The notes: generated by a model not told the origin, from the letters alone. 26,012 nt of DNA from Pseudomonadota bacterium (GCA_023437865.1 JAEZFE010000357.1:1-26012); one strand, 5' to 3'. Positions 1-8,513 are shown, counted from the stretch's first letter. Program-made: numbers and translations.

Positions 1-1
1 G

Positions 2-370
2 GCGTATGCCATGGCCGGATTGCTGCGCGCCGTGCCCGTCCATCTGTCATCCGGACGGTTGACATTGCCCCAGGCAACCCTGGCTGAGGCCGGCATTTCC
101 GCAGACGAGGTGTTCGCCGGAAAGGCCGATAAACGCGCCATCGCCGAGGCAGCCCGCGCGGTGGCCGAACGCGCGAGCGAGTTGCTGGCCCAGGCACGCC
201 GCTACAGGGTAGAGCGCGCTGCGCTGCCCGCACTGCTTCCAGCCACACTGGCCAGCGGCCATCTCGCCACGCTGCGGCGCGCCGGCTGGGATGTGTTCGA
301 TTCGCGCGTCATCCGGCCCAAACCCATGCCCATCCGCTTGGCCTTCAATGCTTTAATCGGACGTTTCTAA
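2..370 (+). CDS. Squalene/phytoene synthase-family protein, C-terminal part (5' end outside window)
   Basis: The reading frame is open from base 2 and reads Ala-Tyr-Ala before the first Met at 11, so the gene starts upstream and only about 122 codons are visible. The segment LLRAVPVHLSSGRLTLP and the Arg/Ala-rich helix that follows match, from memory, the C-terminal portion of the trans-isoprenyl diphosphate synthase-like (squalene/phytoene synthase, NDUFAF6-like) proteins of alphaproteobacteria. The catalytic Asp-rich motifs would lie in the missing part and cannot be checked, so enzymatic activity cannot be inferred. The protein could equally be a respiratory assembly factor of the NDUFAF6 kind. 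Its TAA stop shares one base with the ATG of the CDF transporter gene (TAATG), which suggests translational coupling. Confidence 0.7.
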   Translation, partial: AYAMAGLLRAVPVHLSSGRLTLPQATLAEAGISADEVFAGKADKRAIAEAARAVAERASELLAQARRYRVERAALPALLPATLASGHLATLRRAGWDVFDSRVIRPKPMPIRLAFNALIGRF

Positions 371-1290
371 TGGCGCACGACCACCATCATCATCAGCGCG
401 ATCATGACCATGATTGCGGCCATCATCATCATCACGACGGCAACGAGAAGCGGGTGCTGCTGGCACTGTTGCTGACCGGCGGCTTCATGGTGGCCGAGGT
501 GGCGGGCGGCATCCTGTCGGGCTCGCTGGCGCTGTTGGCCGATGCCGGCCACATGCTGACCGACGCCGCCGCCTTGGCCCTGTCCCTGGCGGCCTTCCGC
601 GCCAGCCGCCGTCCCGAAACGCTGAAGCATTCCTACGGCCACCACCGCTTTCAGGTGCTGGCTGCCTTCATCAACGGCGCGGCCCTGATCGGTATTGCGC
701 TGTGGATCGCCATCGAGGCCATCCAGCGCGTGGTCGCGCCGGTTCCCGTGCTGGGCGGCACCATGCTGGTGGTGGCCGGCCTGGGCTTGGCGGTGAACGT
801 GGTGGCCTTCCTGCTGCTGCATGGCGGCGACCGCGAGAACCTGAACATGCGCGGCGCCGCGCTTCACGTGCTGGGCGATCTGCTGGGCTCGGTGGCGGCC
901 GTCGTCGCAGCCGGCGTCATCCTGTGGACCGGCTGGACGCCCATCGACCCTATCCTGTCGGTATTGGTGGCGCTGTTGGTATTGAAAAGCGCCTGGATGC
1001 TGTTGCGCCGGTCATGGCACGTGCTGATGGAAGGAACGCCGGAAGGGATCGATCTCGATGTCCTGGTGGCGGGTCTGAAGAATGCGGTGCCGGGGGTGGT
1101 GGATATCCACCACATCCATCTGTGGATGCTGACCCCCGACCAGCCGCTGATGACTCTGCACGCCACCATCGCCGCCGAAGCCGAGCACGATTCCGCGCTG
1201 CATGCCCTGCAAAGGGAGCTGGCCAACCGCCACGGCATCGCCCATGCCACTATTCAAGTGGAACGGATGGGGTGCGCTTCACCCCATTGA
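370..1290 (+). CDS. Cation diffusion facilitator (CDF) zinc-type efflux transporter
   Basis: This 306-residue inner-membrane protein should export Zn2+ or a similar divalent metal in exchange for protons. The N-terminus is extremely His-rich (about 14 His in the first 22 residues, with Asp), a likely cytoplasmic metal-binding tail. Six hydrophobic segments follow. The metal-site pairs are visible as H61/D65 in DAGHMLTD (TM2) and H166/D170 in LHVLGDLLGS (TM5). The HxxxD pair in both helices is typical of the zinc-preferring CzcD/ZitB branch. The cytoplasmic C-terminal domain has the usual HHIHLWMLTPDQPLMTLH region. The start overlaps the previous stop by one base, so translation is probably coupled. 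The gene ends two bases before the convergent Anbu gene. Metal choice (Zn versus Co, Cd or Ni) is inferred, not shown. Confidence 0.93.
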   Translation: MAHDHHHHQRDHDHDCGHHHHHDGNEKRVLLALLLTGGFMVAEVAGGILSGSLALLADAGHMLTDAAALALSLAAFRASRRPETLKHSYGHHRFQVLAAFINGAALIGIALWIAIEAIQRVVAPVPVLGGTMLVVAGLGLAVNVVAFLLLHGGDRENLNMRGAALHVLGDLLGSVAAVVAAGVILWTGWTPIDPILSVLVALLVLKSAWMLLRRSWHVLMEGTPEGIDLDVLVAGLKNAVPGVVDIHHIHLWMLTPDQPLMTLHATIAAEAEHDSALHALQRELANRHGIAHATIQVERMGCASPH

Positions 1291-1292
1291 AA

Positions 1293-2030
1293 TCACTCCA
1301 TTGTCCACGGCGGATCGGGCAGGACCTGGAACAGGTTGTTGAGGCCCTGGCCCCAGAGCTGGCGGATGTTCTCGAAATACGGGTTATGGTCGTGGATCAC
1401 CTGATGGGTGCCGACCTGGAAGCTGTCGCGGTTGTATAGCAGAAGGTCGATGGGCAGACCCACGGTGACGTTCGATCTGATCGTAGAATCAAGGCTTAGC
1501 AAGGCGCACTTGGCGGCTTGGGTTAAATCGGTGCGGGTGGTGATCACGCGGTCGATGATGGGCTTGCCGTATTTGGTTTCGCCGATCTGGAAATACGGCG
1601 TCTCGGGCGTCGCCTCGATGAAATTGCCCGCGGCGTAGATCAGGAAAAGGCGCGGCGCCTCGCCCTTGATCTGGCCCCCCAGGATCAGCGAGACGCCGAA
1701 TTCGACCCCGGTCTCCTTCAGCGCCTTGGCATCGCGCTGGTGTACTTCGCGCACCGCCTGACCCACCAGGATGGCGGCGTCGTAGAGCGAATCCACGACC
1801 ATCATCGAGCGATAGGGATTCTCGGAGCGGATATGCTGGTCGAGGGTCGCCACCACAGCCTGGGTGATGGCTAGGTTGCCGGCGCTCATCAGCACCAGCA
1901 TGCGCTCGCCCTTCTTCTCCCAGATGCGCATCTTGCGGTAGGTCGAGATATGATCGACACCGGCATTGGTGCGGGAGTCGGAGGCGAACACCAAGCCCTG
2001 GTCCAAGGCCATGGCCACACAATATGTCAT
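1293..2030 (-). CDS. Anbu, proteasome-type N-terminal nucleophile peptidase
   Basis: This 245-residue protein belongs to the proteasome/HslV superfamily, Anbu (ancestral beta subunit) branch. The start at 2030 is fixed by the sequence MTYCVAMALDQG: removal of Met would expose Thr as nucleophile. It is also preceded by a GGGGGAAG ribosome binding site between the upstream stop and the ATG. The expected catalytic companions are present: D18 in ASDSRTNAG and K33 in STYRKM (precursor numbering). The body contains SAGNLA and the conserved C-terminal FDxxI-like region LLSLDSTIRSNVTVG. Anbu proteins assemble into open helical or ring-like oligomers; their substrates are not settled. It is the last gene of a four-gene operon, 11 bases after the transglutaminase gene. 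The same frame stays open upstream to 2363, but that part overlaps the transglutaminase gene and is a shadow. Confidence 0.93.
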   Translation of the reverse strand: MTYCVAMALDQGLVFASDSRTNAGVDHISTYRKMRIWEKKGERMLVLMSAGNLAITQAVVATLDQHIRSENPYRSMMVVDSLYDAAILVGQAVREVHQRDAKALKETGVEFGVSLILGGQIKGEAPRLFLIYAAGNFIEATPETPYFQIGETKYGKPIIDRVITTRTDLTQAAKCALLSLDSTIRSNVTVGLPIDLLLYNRDSFQVGTHQVIHDHNPYFENIRQLWGQGLNNLFQVLPDPPWTME

Positions 2031-2041
2031 CTGCTTCCCCC

Positions 2042-2857
2042 TTACTGGTCGGCCATCATCTGCTCGACCCATACCCTGATGTTCATGTCTTCGTGGCCGC
2101 CGCCCAGCCGCATGCCGCGCACGGGGGCCGCGCCCTGATAGTCGAACGCCACCGCCAGCCGCACATAGGCCTGGGTGGCGCTCTGCCGGTTGCTGGGGTC
2201 GAAGCTGACCCATCCCAGATGTTCCACCAGCGCCTCGGCCCAGGCATGGGTCGCCAGGTGGCGGCCGTCCTCGGCGGTGGTGTGAAGGTAGCCGCTGACA
2301 TAGCGGGCGGGAATGCCCCAGGCCCGGCAGCACGCAATGAACAAATGGGCATGGTCCTGGCATACGCCCGTCCCCTGGGCCAACACCTCGGAGGCCGAGG
2401 AATGGACGTGGGTCTCGCCCTGGGCATAGGCCAGGGTTTCGTGAATGCCGCTCATCAGTGCGTGCAGCGCCGACAGGTCGCCGCGCGTGCGAAACTTGGC
2501 ATATGGCGCGGCGAAGTCGCGGATGCGCTCGTCCACCCGCGTCAATGCCGTGCCGCGCAGATAGGCGGCGGGCGGCAGGCCGCCCGTCCCCAGCGGCACC
2601 ACGCCGTGGGTCTCGGCGGTGTCAACCTCGCCGCTGACGCGGATGTCCAGGCGGTCGCGGTTATCGGTCTGGACCACGCAATGGACCAGATTTCCGAACT
2701 GGTCGCGCCACAGGGTCGCCTGACCGGGAACGGCGACCTCCCAGCGTAAGGTCCGTTGGCACGGGTCCTCGCGCGGGGAAAGCCGGACGTACTGCACGGC
2801 AAAGGCCGTGGGGACGCTGTAAGCGTACTCGGTGTGATGCTCGATGCCGAGTTGCAT
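2042..2857 (-). CDS. Transglutaminase-like cysteine protein of the Anbu operon
   Basis: This 271-residue protein has an N-terminal beta domain (MQLGIEHHTEYAYS, the usual opening of the bacterial transglutaminase N-terminal domain), followed by a transglutaminase-like core. The Cys-His-Asp triad is visible as C166 in GTGVCQDHAHL, H204 in LATHAWAEA and D220 in WVSFDPSNRQ. Bacterial members usually act as peptidases or amidases rather than cross-linkers; the substrate here is unknown. The start at 2857 was chosen because it begins the conserved domain and follows the alpha-E stop by 8 bases, with that stop region (TGAGGG) able to serve as ribosome binding site. The longer open frame to 3022 overlaps the alpha-E gene and is rejected. 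The protein is soluble, with no signal peptide seen. Confidence 0.92.
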   Translation of the reverse strand: MQLGIEHHTEYAYSVPTAFAVQYVRLSPREDPCQRTLRWEVAVPGQATLWRDQFGNLVHCVVQTDNRDRLDIRVSGEVDTAETHGVVPLGTGGLPPAAYLRGTALTRVDERIRDFAAPYAKFRTRGDLSALHALMSGIHETLAYAQGETHVHSSASEVLAQGTGVCQDHAHLFIACCRAWGIPARYVSGYLHTTAEDGRHLATHAWAEALVEHLGWVSFDPSNRQSATQAYVRLAVAFDYQGAAPVRGMRLGGGHEDMNIRVWVEQMMADQ

Positions 2858-2865
2858 GGAAACCC

Positions 2866-3789
2866 TCAGGGCAGCATCAGGAAGTCCGCGTGGATCTGGT
2901 TGCCAAGTTGGTTGTTGGCGATCAGGAACTTGGCGACGAAGCCGTCGAGGCCCTCGGCCAGGATTTGCTCCAATCGCCCGTAATGGAACTGGGCATGCAG
3001 CGCGCCGCCCATGCGGGTACATTCGGCCTGGCGCGAGATCTGCTCCAGGATGATGGATACGGCATCCAGGCAGGCATGCAGCGAGCGCGGCATGTCGGCA
3101 TTCATGATCAGCATGTCGGCCACGCCGGCGGGCGAGACGTCCTCACGGGTCAGCGCACGGTAGGCCTTGTACGCCGATACCGATTTCAGCACCGCCGCCC
3201 AATGCAGTTGGTCCGAGGCGTCGACGTGGCGCGACTGGGCGGTCACGTTCTCCGCGCGCACGCCCAAGAGGCGGGCGGTGTTGTCGGCGCGTTCCAGGAA
3301 GGTGCCCAGGCGGACGAAATGGAACGCCTCGTCACGCAGCATGGTGCCGTAGGTGGCGCCGCGCACGGTGTGCGAGCGCTCCTTGACCCATTCGCAAAAG
3401 CCCGTCAGGCCCTGTTCGCGCAGGCGGGCGCCGTCGATGCCCTTCACCGCCAGCCAGGTGGAGTTGATGATTTCCCACAGTTCGTTGTTGATGACGCTGC
3501 GCACCGCATGGGCGTTTTCGCGCGCGCTGCGCAGGCAGCCCAGGATCGAGGAGGGGTTGGTGCCGTCCAGCACCGCCCAGGTGATGACAGAAACCGCGGA
3601 AATCTCGCCGAAGCGCTGGGCATAGGCGTCGACCCCGCCGGTGATGGTCAGCACCGGACGCCAGCAATCGCGCGCCCCGCCGCCCGACAGCGCCAGCCGG
3701 TTGGCCACGTCGAGGAAGCGGGCGATGTTCTCGGCGCGCTCGATAGAGCGGCTCATCCAGTACAGGTGATCTGCGGTGCGGCTCAGCAT
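2866..3789 (-). CDS. Alpha-E domain protein (DUF403 type)
   Basis: This 307-residue, mostly alpha-helical protein opens with MLSRTADHLYWMSRSIERAE, the hallmark start of the alpha-E family, and runs at full family length. The family has no settled biochemical role. It is nearly always encoded beside the circularly permuted ATP-grasp and transglutaminase-like proteins, and has been proposed (Iyer and colleagues' comparative genomics) to take part in making or handling a small peptide. The ATG at 3789 overlaps the TGA of the ATP-grasp gene in the string ATGCTGA, so translation is very likely coupled. The open frame continues upstream to 3825, but those residues lie inside the ATP-grasp gene. No membrane segment or signal is seen. 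Confidence 0.92.
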   Translation of the reverse strand: MLSRTADHLYWMSRSIERAENIARFLDVANRLALSGGGARDCWRPVLTITGGVDAYAQRFGEISAVSVITWAVLDGTNPSSILGCLRSARENAHAVRSVINNELWEIINSTWLAVKGIDGARLREQGLTGFCEWVKERSHTVRGATYGTMLRDEAFHFVRLGTFLERADNTARLLGVRAENVTAQSRHVDASDQLHWAAVLKSVSAYKAYRALTREDVSPAGVADMLIMNADMPRSLHACLDAVSIILEQISRQAECTRMGGALHAQFHYGRLEQILAEGLDGFVAKFLIANNQLGNQIHADFLMLP

Positions 3790-5216
3790 GCCCCGTTCTC
3801 CTCGCAAGCTTCCTCCAGCACCCAAGTGTCCTTGGTTCCGCCGCCTTGGGAGGAGTTGACGACCAGCGAGCCCTCCTTGAGTGCCACGCGGGTCAGGCCG
3901 CCGGGCACCAGCGTGGTGGTCTCGCCGGTCAGCACGAACGGGCGCAGATCCACGTGGCGGGGCACGATGCCGGTATCCACCCAGGTCGGGCAGGTGGACA
4001 GCGACAGGGTCGGCTGGGCGATGTAATTGCCCGGATTGGCAAGGATCTTGGCGCGGAAATCCTCGATCTGCTGCTTGGTCGATGTCGGGCCGACCAACAT
4101 GCCGTAGCCGCCCGAGCCATGCACCTCCTTGACCACCAGTTCGCCCAAGTGCTCGAGCACGTATTTGCGGTCGTCGGCGCGTTCCAGCCGCCAGGTGGGC
4201 ACGTTGGGCAGGATGGGTTCCTCGCCCAGGTAGAACTTGATCATTTCGGGCACGTGAATATAGGTCGATTTATCGTCGGCGACCCCGGTGCCGATGGCGT
4301 TGGCTAGGCTCACGCCGCCCTGGCGGTAGACCGAGAGCAGGCCCGGCACGCCCAGCGCCGAATCGGCGCGGAAGGCCATGGGGTCGAGGAAATCGTCGTC
4401 GATGCGGCGGTAGATCACGTCGACCCGCTTCGGGCCGCGCGTGGTACGCATCCACACCCGGCCTTCCGACACGAACAGGTCGCGGCCTTCGACCAGGTCC
4501 ACACCCATCTGCTCGGCCAGGAAGGCGTGCTCGAAATAGGCGCTGTTATGATAGCCGGGCGTTAGCACCACCACGCACGGTTCACCGTCGCAGGCCGCCG
4601 GGGCAACGCCGCGCAGGGCCTTGAGCAGCAGATCGGGGTAGTGGTCCACCGGCTTGATGCGGTGGCGCGCGAACAGATCAGGGAACAGGCGCATCATCAT
4701 GGCCCGGTTTTCGAGCATATACGAGACGCCCGACGGCGTGCGCAGGTTGTCCTCAAGCACATAGAACTCGTCGGCGCCGGTGCGCACCACGTCGACGCCG
4801 GCAATCTGCACATAGACCTGCCGGGCCACGTCCAGGCCCTGCATCTCGGGCTTGTAGCTGTCATTGCCCAGCACCTGCTCGGGCGGGATGATGCCGGCCT
4901 TCAGGATGTCCTGGTCGTGGTAGATGTCGTGGATGAAGGCGTTCAGCGCCTTGACCCGCTGGATGCAGCCATCGTGAAGACGGCTCCATTCCTTGGCTGA
5001 GAGGACGCGCGGAATGGGATCGAACGGGATCAGCCGTTCGGTGCCCTCCTGATCGCCGTAGACATTGAAGGTGATCCCGATGCGGCGGAACAGCTCGTCG
5101 GCCTGCTCGTGCTTGCGCGGGAGCAGATCGGGCGCCACCGAGAGGAGCCAATTCTCATATGCCCGGTAAGGCGCGCGCACGGCGCCGTCCGAGGCTTTCA
5201 TTTCGTCGAATGCCAT
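3783..5216 (-). CDS. Circularly permuted ATP-grasp protein (DUF404/DUF407 type)
   Basis: This 477-residue protein is the first gene of the Anbu operon. Diagnostic segments are FNVYGDQEGTERLIPFDPIP near the N-terminus, LTPGYHNSAYFEHAFLA, YIHVPEMIKFYLGEEPIL, KEVHGSGGYGMLVGP (the glycine-rich ATP-binding part) and the C-terminal NSSQGGGTKDTWVLE. ATP-grasp enzymes join a carboxylate to an amine or thiol through an acyl phosphate, so this one is predicted to form a peptide or amide bond. No substrate is established. The start at 5216 (MAFDEMKAS) has GAGAGGG about 7 bases upstream. An ATG six bases earlier sits too close to that site. The frame stays open to 5921, but the extra part is antisense to putA and has no family resemblance. 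Confidence 0.93.
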   Translation of the reverse strand: MAFDEMKASDGAVRAPYRAYENWLLSVAPDLLPRKHEQADELFRRIGITFNVYGDQEGTERLIPFDPIPRVLSAKEWSRLHDGCIQRVKALNAFIHDIYHDQDILKAGIIPPEQVLGNDSYKPEMQGLDVARQVYVQIAGVDVVRTGADEFYVLEDNLRTPSGVSYMLENRAMMMRLFPDLFARHRIKPVDHYPDLLLKALRGVAPAACDGEPCVVVLTPGYHNSAYFEHAFLAEQMGVDLVEGRDLFVSEGRVWMRTTRGPKRVDVIYRRIDDDFLDPMAFRADSALGVPGLLSVYRQGGVSLANAIGTGVADDKSTYIHVPEMIKFYLGEEPILPNVPTWRLERADDRKYVLEHLGELVVKEVHGSGGYGMLVGPTSTKQQIEDFRAKILANPGNYIAQPTLSLSTCPTWVDTGIVPRHVDLRPFVLTGETTTLVPGGLTRVALKEGSLVVNSSQGGGTKDTWVLEEACEENGAC

Positions 5217-5244
5217 GGGCATCCCTCTCTGTACGAACCCCTGT

Positions 5245-5273
5245 TTTGTAACCTCTGCAACCTTCGTGCCTAA
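5245..5273 (-). promoter_or_regulatory. Weak candidate promoter for the Anbu operon
   Basis: Reading the minus strand, TTAGGC and TACAAA are separated by 17 bases and lie about 30 bases before the ATP-grasp start. The -35 match is poor. The same stretch contains a near-tandem repeat, AGGTTGCAG then AGGTTACAA, which might be an activator site. This is a pattern guess only. Confidence 0.25.
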
Positions 5274-5344
5274 GCCGGACGTGCGGAAACCTTCAGTAGT
5301 GGAGGCGGCTTTGCTCAATGCGCGGGCAGGCGCTCGGTTCCGGC

Positions 5345-5359
5345 GCCCGATCATTGGGC
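5345..5359. promoter_or_regulatory. Imperfect palindrome upstream of putA
   Basis: GCCCGATCATTGGGC is a 15-base inverted repeat with one mismatched pair around a central C. It lies 53 bases before the putA start, inside the 196-base divergent region shared with the Anbu operon. Short PutA proteins cannot repress their own gene, so a separate regulator (often Lrp/AsnC type) is expected. This could be its operator, but no regulator gene is adjacent. Confidence 0.3.
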
Positions 5360-5412
5360 AGCTTGCACGGGAGGAGGGGCGTTCGCACATCCATTCGAGG
5401 GAGGACATCGCC

Positions 5413-8400
5413 ATGGACCGCACAGCCCTGCGCATAGCCCACCGCATGGAAGAGGGGGCGTTGGTCGAACGCCTGATGGAGGCCGCCCGCTTCCAGCCGT
5501 CAATGGAGGCGACCGTCAAGGCGGATGCCGCCCGGCTGGTCGAGGGCGTGCGGTCCAGGGCCTCGGGCGGCGATCTTGACGCTTTCCTGCACGAATTCAG
5601 CCTGTCCACCCAGGAAGGCGTGGTGCTCATGTGCCTGGCCGAGGCTCTGCTACGTATTCCGGATAGCGAGACCGCCGACGCGCTGATCAAGGACAAGGTG
5701 GGCGCCGCCGACTGGGCGCGGCATCTGGGCAAGTCGGATTCGGCCTTCGTCAACGCCTCCACCTGGGCGCTGATGCTGACCGGGCGGCTGATGCGGCTGG
5801 ACGGCGAGCCCATGGGGGTGCTGACCCGGCTGGTGGCGCGAGCGGGCGAGCCGGTGGTGCGCGAAGCCATGATCCAGGCGGTGCGCATCATGGGCCGCCA
5901 ATTCGTCATGGGCCGCACCATCGGTGAAGCCCTGGGGCGGGCGCGCGAGCAGAAGCACTACCGTCATTCCTTCGACATGCTGGGCGAAGCGGCGCGGACC
6001 GCCGAAGACGCCAGGCGCTATTTCGACGCCTATGCCGCCGCCATCGTTGCCATCGGGGCCGAGGCCAAGGGCGCCGGCCCGGTGGCGGCGCCCGGCATCT
6101 CGGTCAAGCTGTCGGCGTTGCACCCCCGATACGAATTTTCCCAAGCGGACCGGGGGGCTGCCGAATTGGTGCCGAGGCTCAAGGAAATCTGCCGGTTGGC
6201 GGCGGAGGTTGACATCGGGTTGACGGTGGATGCCGAGGAGGCTGACCGGCTGGAATTGTCGCTGGACGTGATCGAGGCCGTCTTCGCTGACCTGCCGCCT
6301 TGGCAGGGTTTCGGCCTTGCCGTTCAGGCCTATCAGAAGCGCGCCCGCCCACTGATCGGCTGGCTGGCCGAACTGGCGCGGGCGCGCAAACGGCGGCTGT
6401 TGGTGCGGCTGGTCAAGGGGGCCTATTGGGATACCGAGATTAAGCGGGCGCAGGAACGTGGGCTGATAGGCTATCCGGTGTTCACCCGCAAGGCGGCGAC
6501 GGATGTGTCGTACCTGGCCTGCGCCCGCGATCTGCTTGCTGCCCCCGACGCGTTTTATCCCGCCTTTGCCACCCACAACGCCCACAGCGTGGCCGCCATT
6601 CGGGCCATGGCCGGCGTCAACCGTGATTGGGAGTACCAGCGCCTGCACGGCATGGGCGAGAGCCTGTACGCCCAGATCGTTCCCGGCCAGCCCTGCCGGG
6701 TTTACGCCCCGGTGGGTAGTCACGAGGATCTGCTACCCTATCTGGTTCGCCGCCTGCTGGAAAACGGCGCCAACACCTCGTTCGTCAACCGCCTTGCCGA
6801 TGAAGCCGTGCCGGTCGAACACATAGTCAACCATCCGGTTGACACGCTGTCGGCCTATCCTGTGCTTCCCAATCCACGCCTGCCGCTGCCCGCCGATCTC
6901 TATGCCCCCGAGCGCAGGAACTCGCGCGGCTGGGATTTGGCCGATCCCGACGTGGCGGCGGAGGTGGTCACCGCAGTGAATGCCATCCGCCATTTCGCCG
7001 CTGCGCCACTGGTAGCCGGAGTGGAAATCCTGGCCGGCGAGCCCCGTCCCATCCTGGATCCATCCGACTACCGGCGGCAGGTCGGCATCGTCATCGAGGC
7101 GGCAGCGGAGGATGTGGCTCACGCCGTCAACCGGGCGGCTGACGCCGCGCGGGCTTGGGACCGCCGGGGCGGCGAGGGCAGGGCGCGGGTGCTGGAGCGG
7201 GCCGCCGATTTGTACGAGGCACACTCGGTCGATTTCCTGTATCTGGCGGTGCGCGAGGCGGGCAAGACCATTCCCGATGCGGTGGCCGAGTTGCGTGAGG
7301 CGGTGGATTTCCTGCGCTATTACGCCGCGCGGGCGCGGGAGCAGTTCCGTCCGCTGGCGCTTCCGGGCGTAACGGGCGAGACCAACGCGCTGGAATTGCA
7401 CGGGCGCGGCGTGTTCGCCTGCATCTCTCCGTGGAATTTCCCCCTCGCTATCTTCACCGGCCAGGTGGCGGCGGCCTTGGCGGCGGGTAATGCGGTGGTG
7501 GCCAAGCCGGCCGAGCAGACGCCGTTGATCGCCATGCGCGCCGTTCGCCTGCTGCATGACGCGGGCGTGCCGACAGAGGTTCTGTCGCTGGTGCCGGGCG
7601 ACGGCAAGGTGGGGGAGATGCTAGTAGGCCAGCCGGCCATTGCCGGGGTGGCGTTCACCGGCTCGACCCAGGTGGCCCGCGCCATCTCGCGCGCGCTGGC
7701 AGCCAAGGACGGGCCCATCGCCCCACTGGTGGCGGAAACCGGTGGGCTCAATGCCATGATCGTCGATTCATCGGCTTTGCCGGAACAGGTGGTAGGCGAT
7801 GCCATCACCTCGGCCTTCGGCAGTACGGGACAGCGCTGTTCGGCCTTGCGGCTGCTGTTTGTCCAGGACGACATCGCGCCCAAGCTGCTCGACATGCTGG
7901 CGGGTGCTGCGCTGGAGCTTGCCATCGGCGATCCTGGCAGACTCTCGACCGATCTGGGCCCGGTCATCGACGCCCCGGCGCGGGCGGCGCTGGAGGCTCA
8001 CGCCGCTCGCCTGGCTGCGGAGGCCGAGCTCCTGGTGCAATGCCCGTTGCCGGCGGAAACCCGGTATGGCACGTTCTTCGCCCCGCGCGCCTATGTGGTG
8101 CCGCGTCCACAATGGCTGACAGCCGAGGTGTTCGGCCCCTGCCTGCACATCCTACGCTATCGGGCGGATCGGCTGAATGAGGTGCTGGAGTGGATCGAGC
8201 GCAGCGGCTACGGCCTGACGCTCGGCAGCCATTCGCGCATCGATGCGTTTTCGCAACGAATATGCGCTCGCGCGCCGGTGGGCAACATCTATGTCAACCG
8301 CAGCATGACCGGGGCAGTGGTTGGGTCCCAGCCGTTCGGTGGCGAGGGATTGTCGGGCACCGGCCCCAAGGCCGGGGGGCCGCATACGCTCTACCGTTTC

Positions 8401-8481
8401 GCCAGCGAAAGGACCGTCACGATCAACGTCGCGGCAGCGGGTGGAAACGCCCAATTATTGACCATGAATGAGGAGAGTTGA
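5413..8481 (+). CDS. putA: Bifunctional proline dehydrogenase / L-glutamate gamma-semialdehyde dehydrogenase
   Basis: This 1022-residue protein oxidises proline to glutamate in two steps, with FAD in the first domain and NAD+ in the second. The start at 5413 has a strong AGGGAGGA site 7 bases upstream; the open frame reaches back to 5215 but that part lacks family character. The proline dehydrogenase barrel shows VKLSALHPRYE (near residue 232), RLVKGAYWDTE (near 335), FATHNAHS and a GANTSFVNR end. The aldehyde dehydrogenase part shows ISPWNFPLA (W674), AFTGSTQVA, catalytic C809 in GSTGQRCSAL, and EVFGPCLH. The ribbon-helix-helix DNA-binding domain of the long E. coli type is absent. The length fits the short, purely catalytic branch, as in Bradyrhizobium. 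The enzyme is expected to pass electrons to membrane quinone. Confidence 0.97.
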   Translation: MDRTALRIAHRMEEGALVERLMEAARFQPSMEATVKADAARLVEGVRSRASGGDLDAFLHEFSLSTQEGVVLMCLAEALLRIPDSETADALIKDKVGAADWARHLGKSDSAFVNASTWALMLTGRLMRLDGEPMGVLTRLVARAGEPVVREAMIQAVRIMGRQFVMGRTIGEALGRAREQKHYRHSFDMLGEAARTAEDARRYFDAYAAAIVAIGAEAKGAGPVAAPGISVKLSALHPRYEFSQADRGAAELVPRLKEICRLAAEVDIGLTVDAEEADRLELSLDVIEAVFADLPPWQGFGLAVQAYQKRARPLIGWLAELARARKRRLLVRLVKGAYWDTEIKRAQERGLIGYPVFTRKAATDVSYLACARDLLAAPDAFYPAFATHNAHSVAAIRAMAGVNRDWEYQRLHGMGESLYAQIVPGQPCRVYAPVGSHEDLLPYLVRRLLENGANTSFVNRLADEAVPVEHIVNHPVDTLSAYPVLPNPRLPLPADLYAPERRNSRGWDLADPDVAAEVVTAVNAIRHFAAAPLVAGVEILAGEPRPILDPSDYRRQVGIVIEAAAEDVAHAVNRAADAARAWDRRGGEGRARVLERAADLYEAHSVDFLYLAVREAGKTIPDAVAELREAVDFLRYYAARAREQFRPLALPGVTGETNALELHGRGVFACISPWNFPLAIFTGQVAAALAAGNAVVAKPAEQTPLIAMRAVRLLHDAGVPTEVLSLVPGDGKVGEMLVGQPAIAGVAFTGSTQVARAISRALAAKDGPIAPLVAETGGLNAMIVDSSALPEQVVGDAITSAFGSTGQRCSALRLLFVQDDIAPKLLDMLAGAALELAIGDPGRLSTDLGPVIDAPARAALEAHAARLAAEAELLVQCPLPAETRYGTFFAPRAYVVPRPQWLTAEVFGPCLHILRYRADRLNEVLEWIERSGYGLTLGSHSRIDAFSQRICARAPVGNIYVNRSMTGAVVGSQPFGGEGLSGTGPKAGGPHTLYRFASERTVTINVAAAGGNAQLLTMNEES

Positions 8482-8505
8482 CGGGCGGGATGCCGCCCTG
8501 TCAAC
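8477..8505. terminator. Hairpin between convergent putA and DUF2892 genes, possible bidirectional terminator
   Basis: GTTGACGGGCGG and CCGCCC-T-GTCAAC form a 12-pair stem with a one-base bulge and a GATG loop. It begins inside the last codons of putA and ends 8 bases before the DUF2892 stop on the other strand. There is no clear T run on either side, so Rho-independent activity is plausible but not certain. Confidence 0.5.
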
Positions 8506-8513
8506 CGCTTGGT

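Noticed and set aside
370..440. CAT/CAC repeats near the CDF start as a possible repeat element
   Set aside because: They encode the His-rich metal-binding tail of the transporter and are explained by coding function.
414..1439. A 341-codon plus-strand frame over the CDF gene
   Set aside because: It lies in another frame of the CDF gene and is Arg/Gly/Pro-rich, as expected of a shifted high-GC frame.
5215..5412. Upstream extension of putA
   Set aside because: It has no family similarity, would run through the divergent control region, and lacks a ribosome binding site, whereas 5413 has a strong one.
5217..5921. N-terminal extension of the ATP-grasp frame (minus strand)
   Set aside because: It is antisense to putA, is Ser/Arg-rich with no family resemblance, and the real start at 5216 has a good ribosome binding site.
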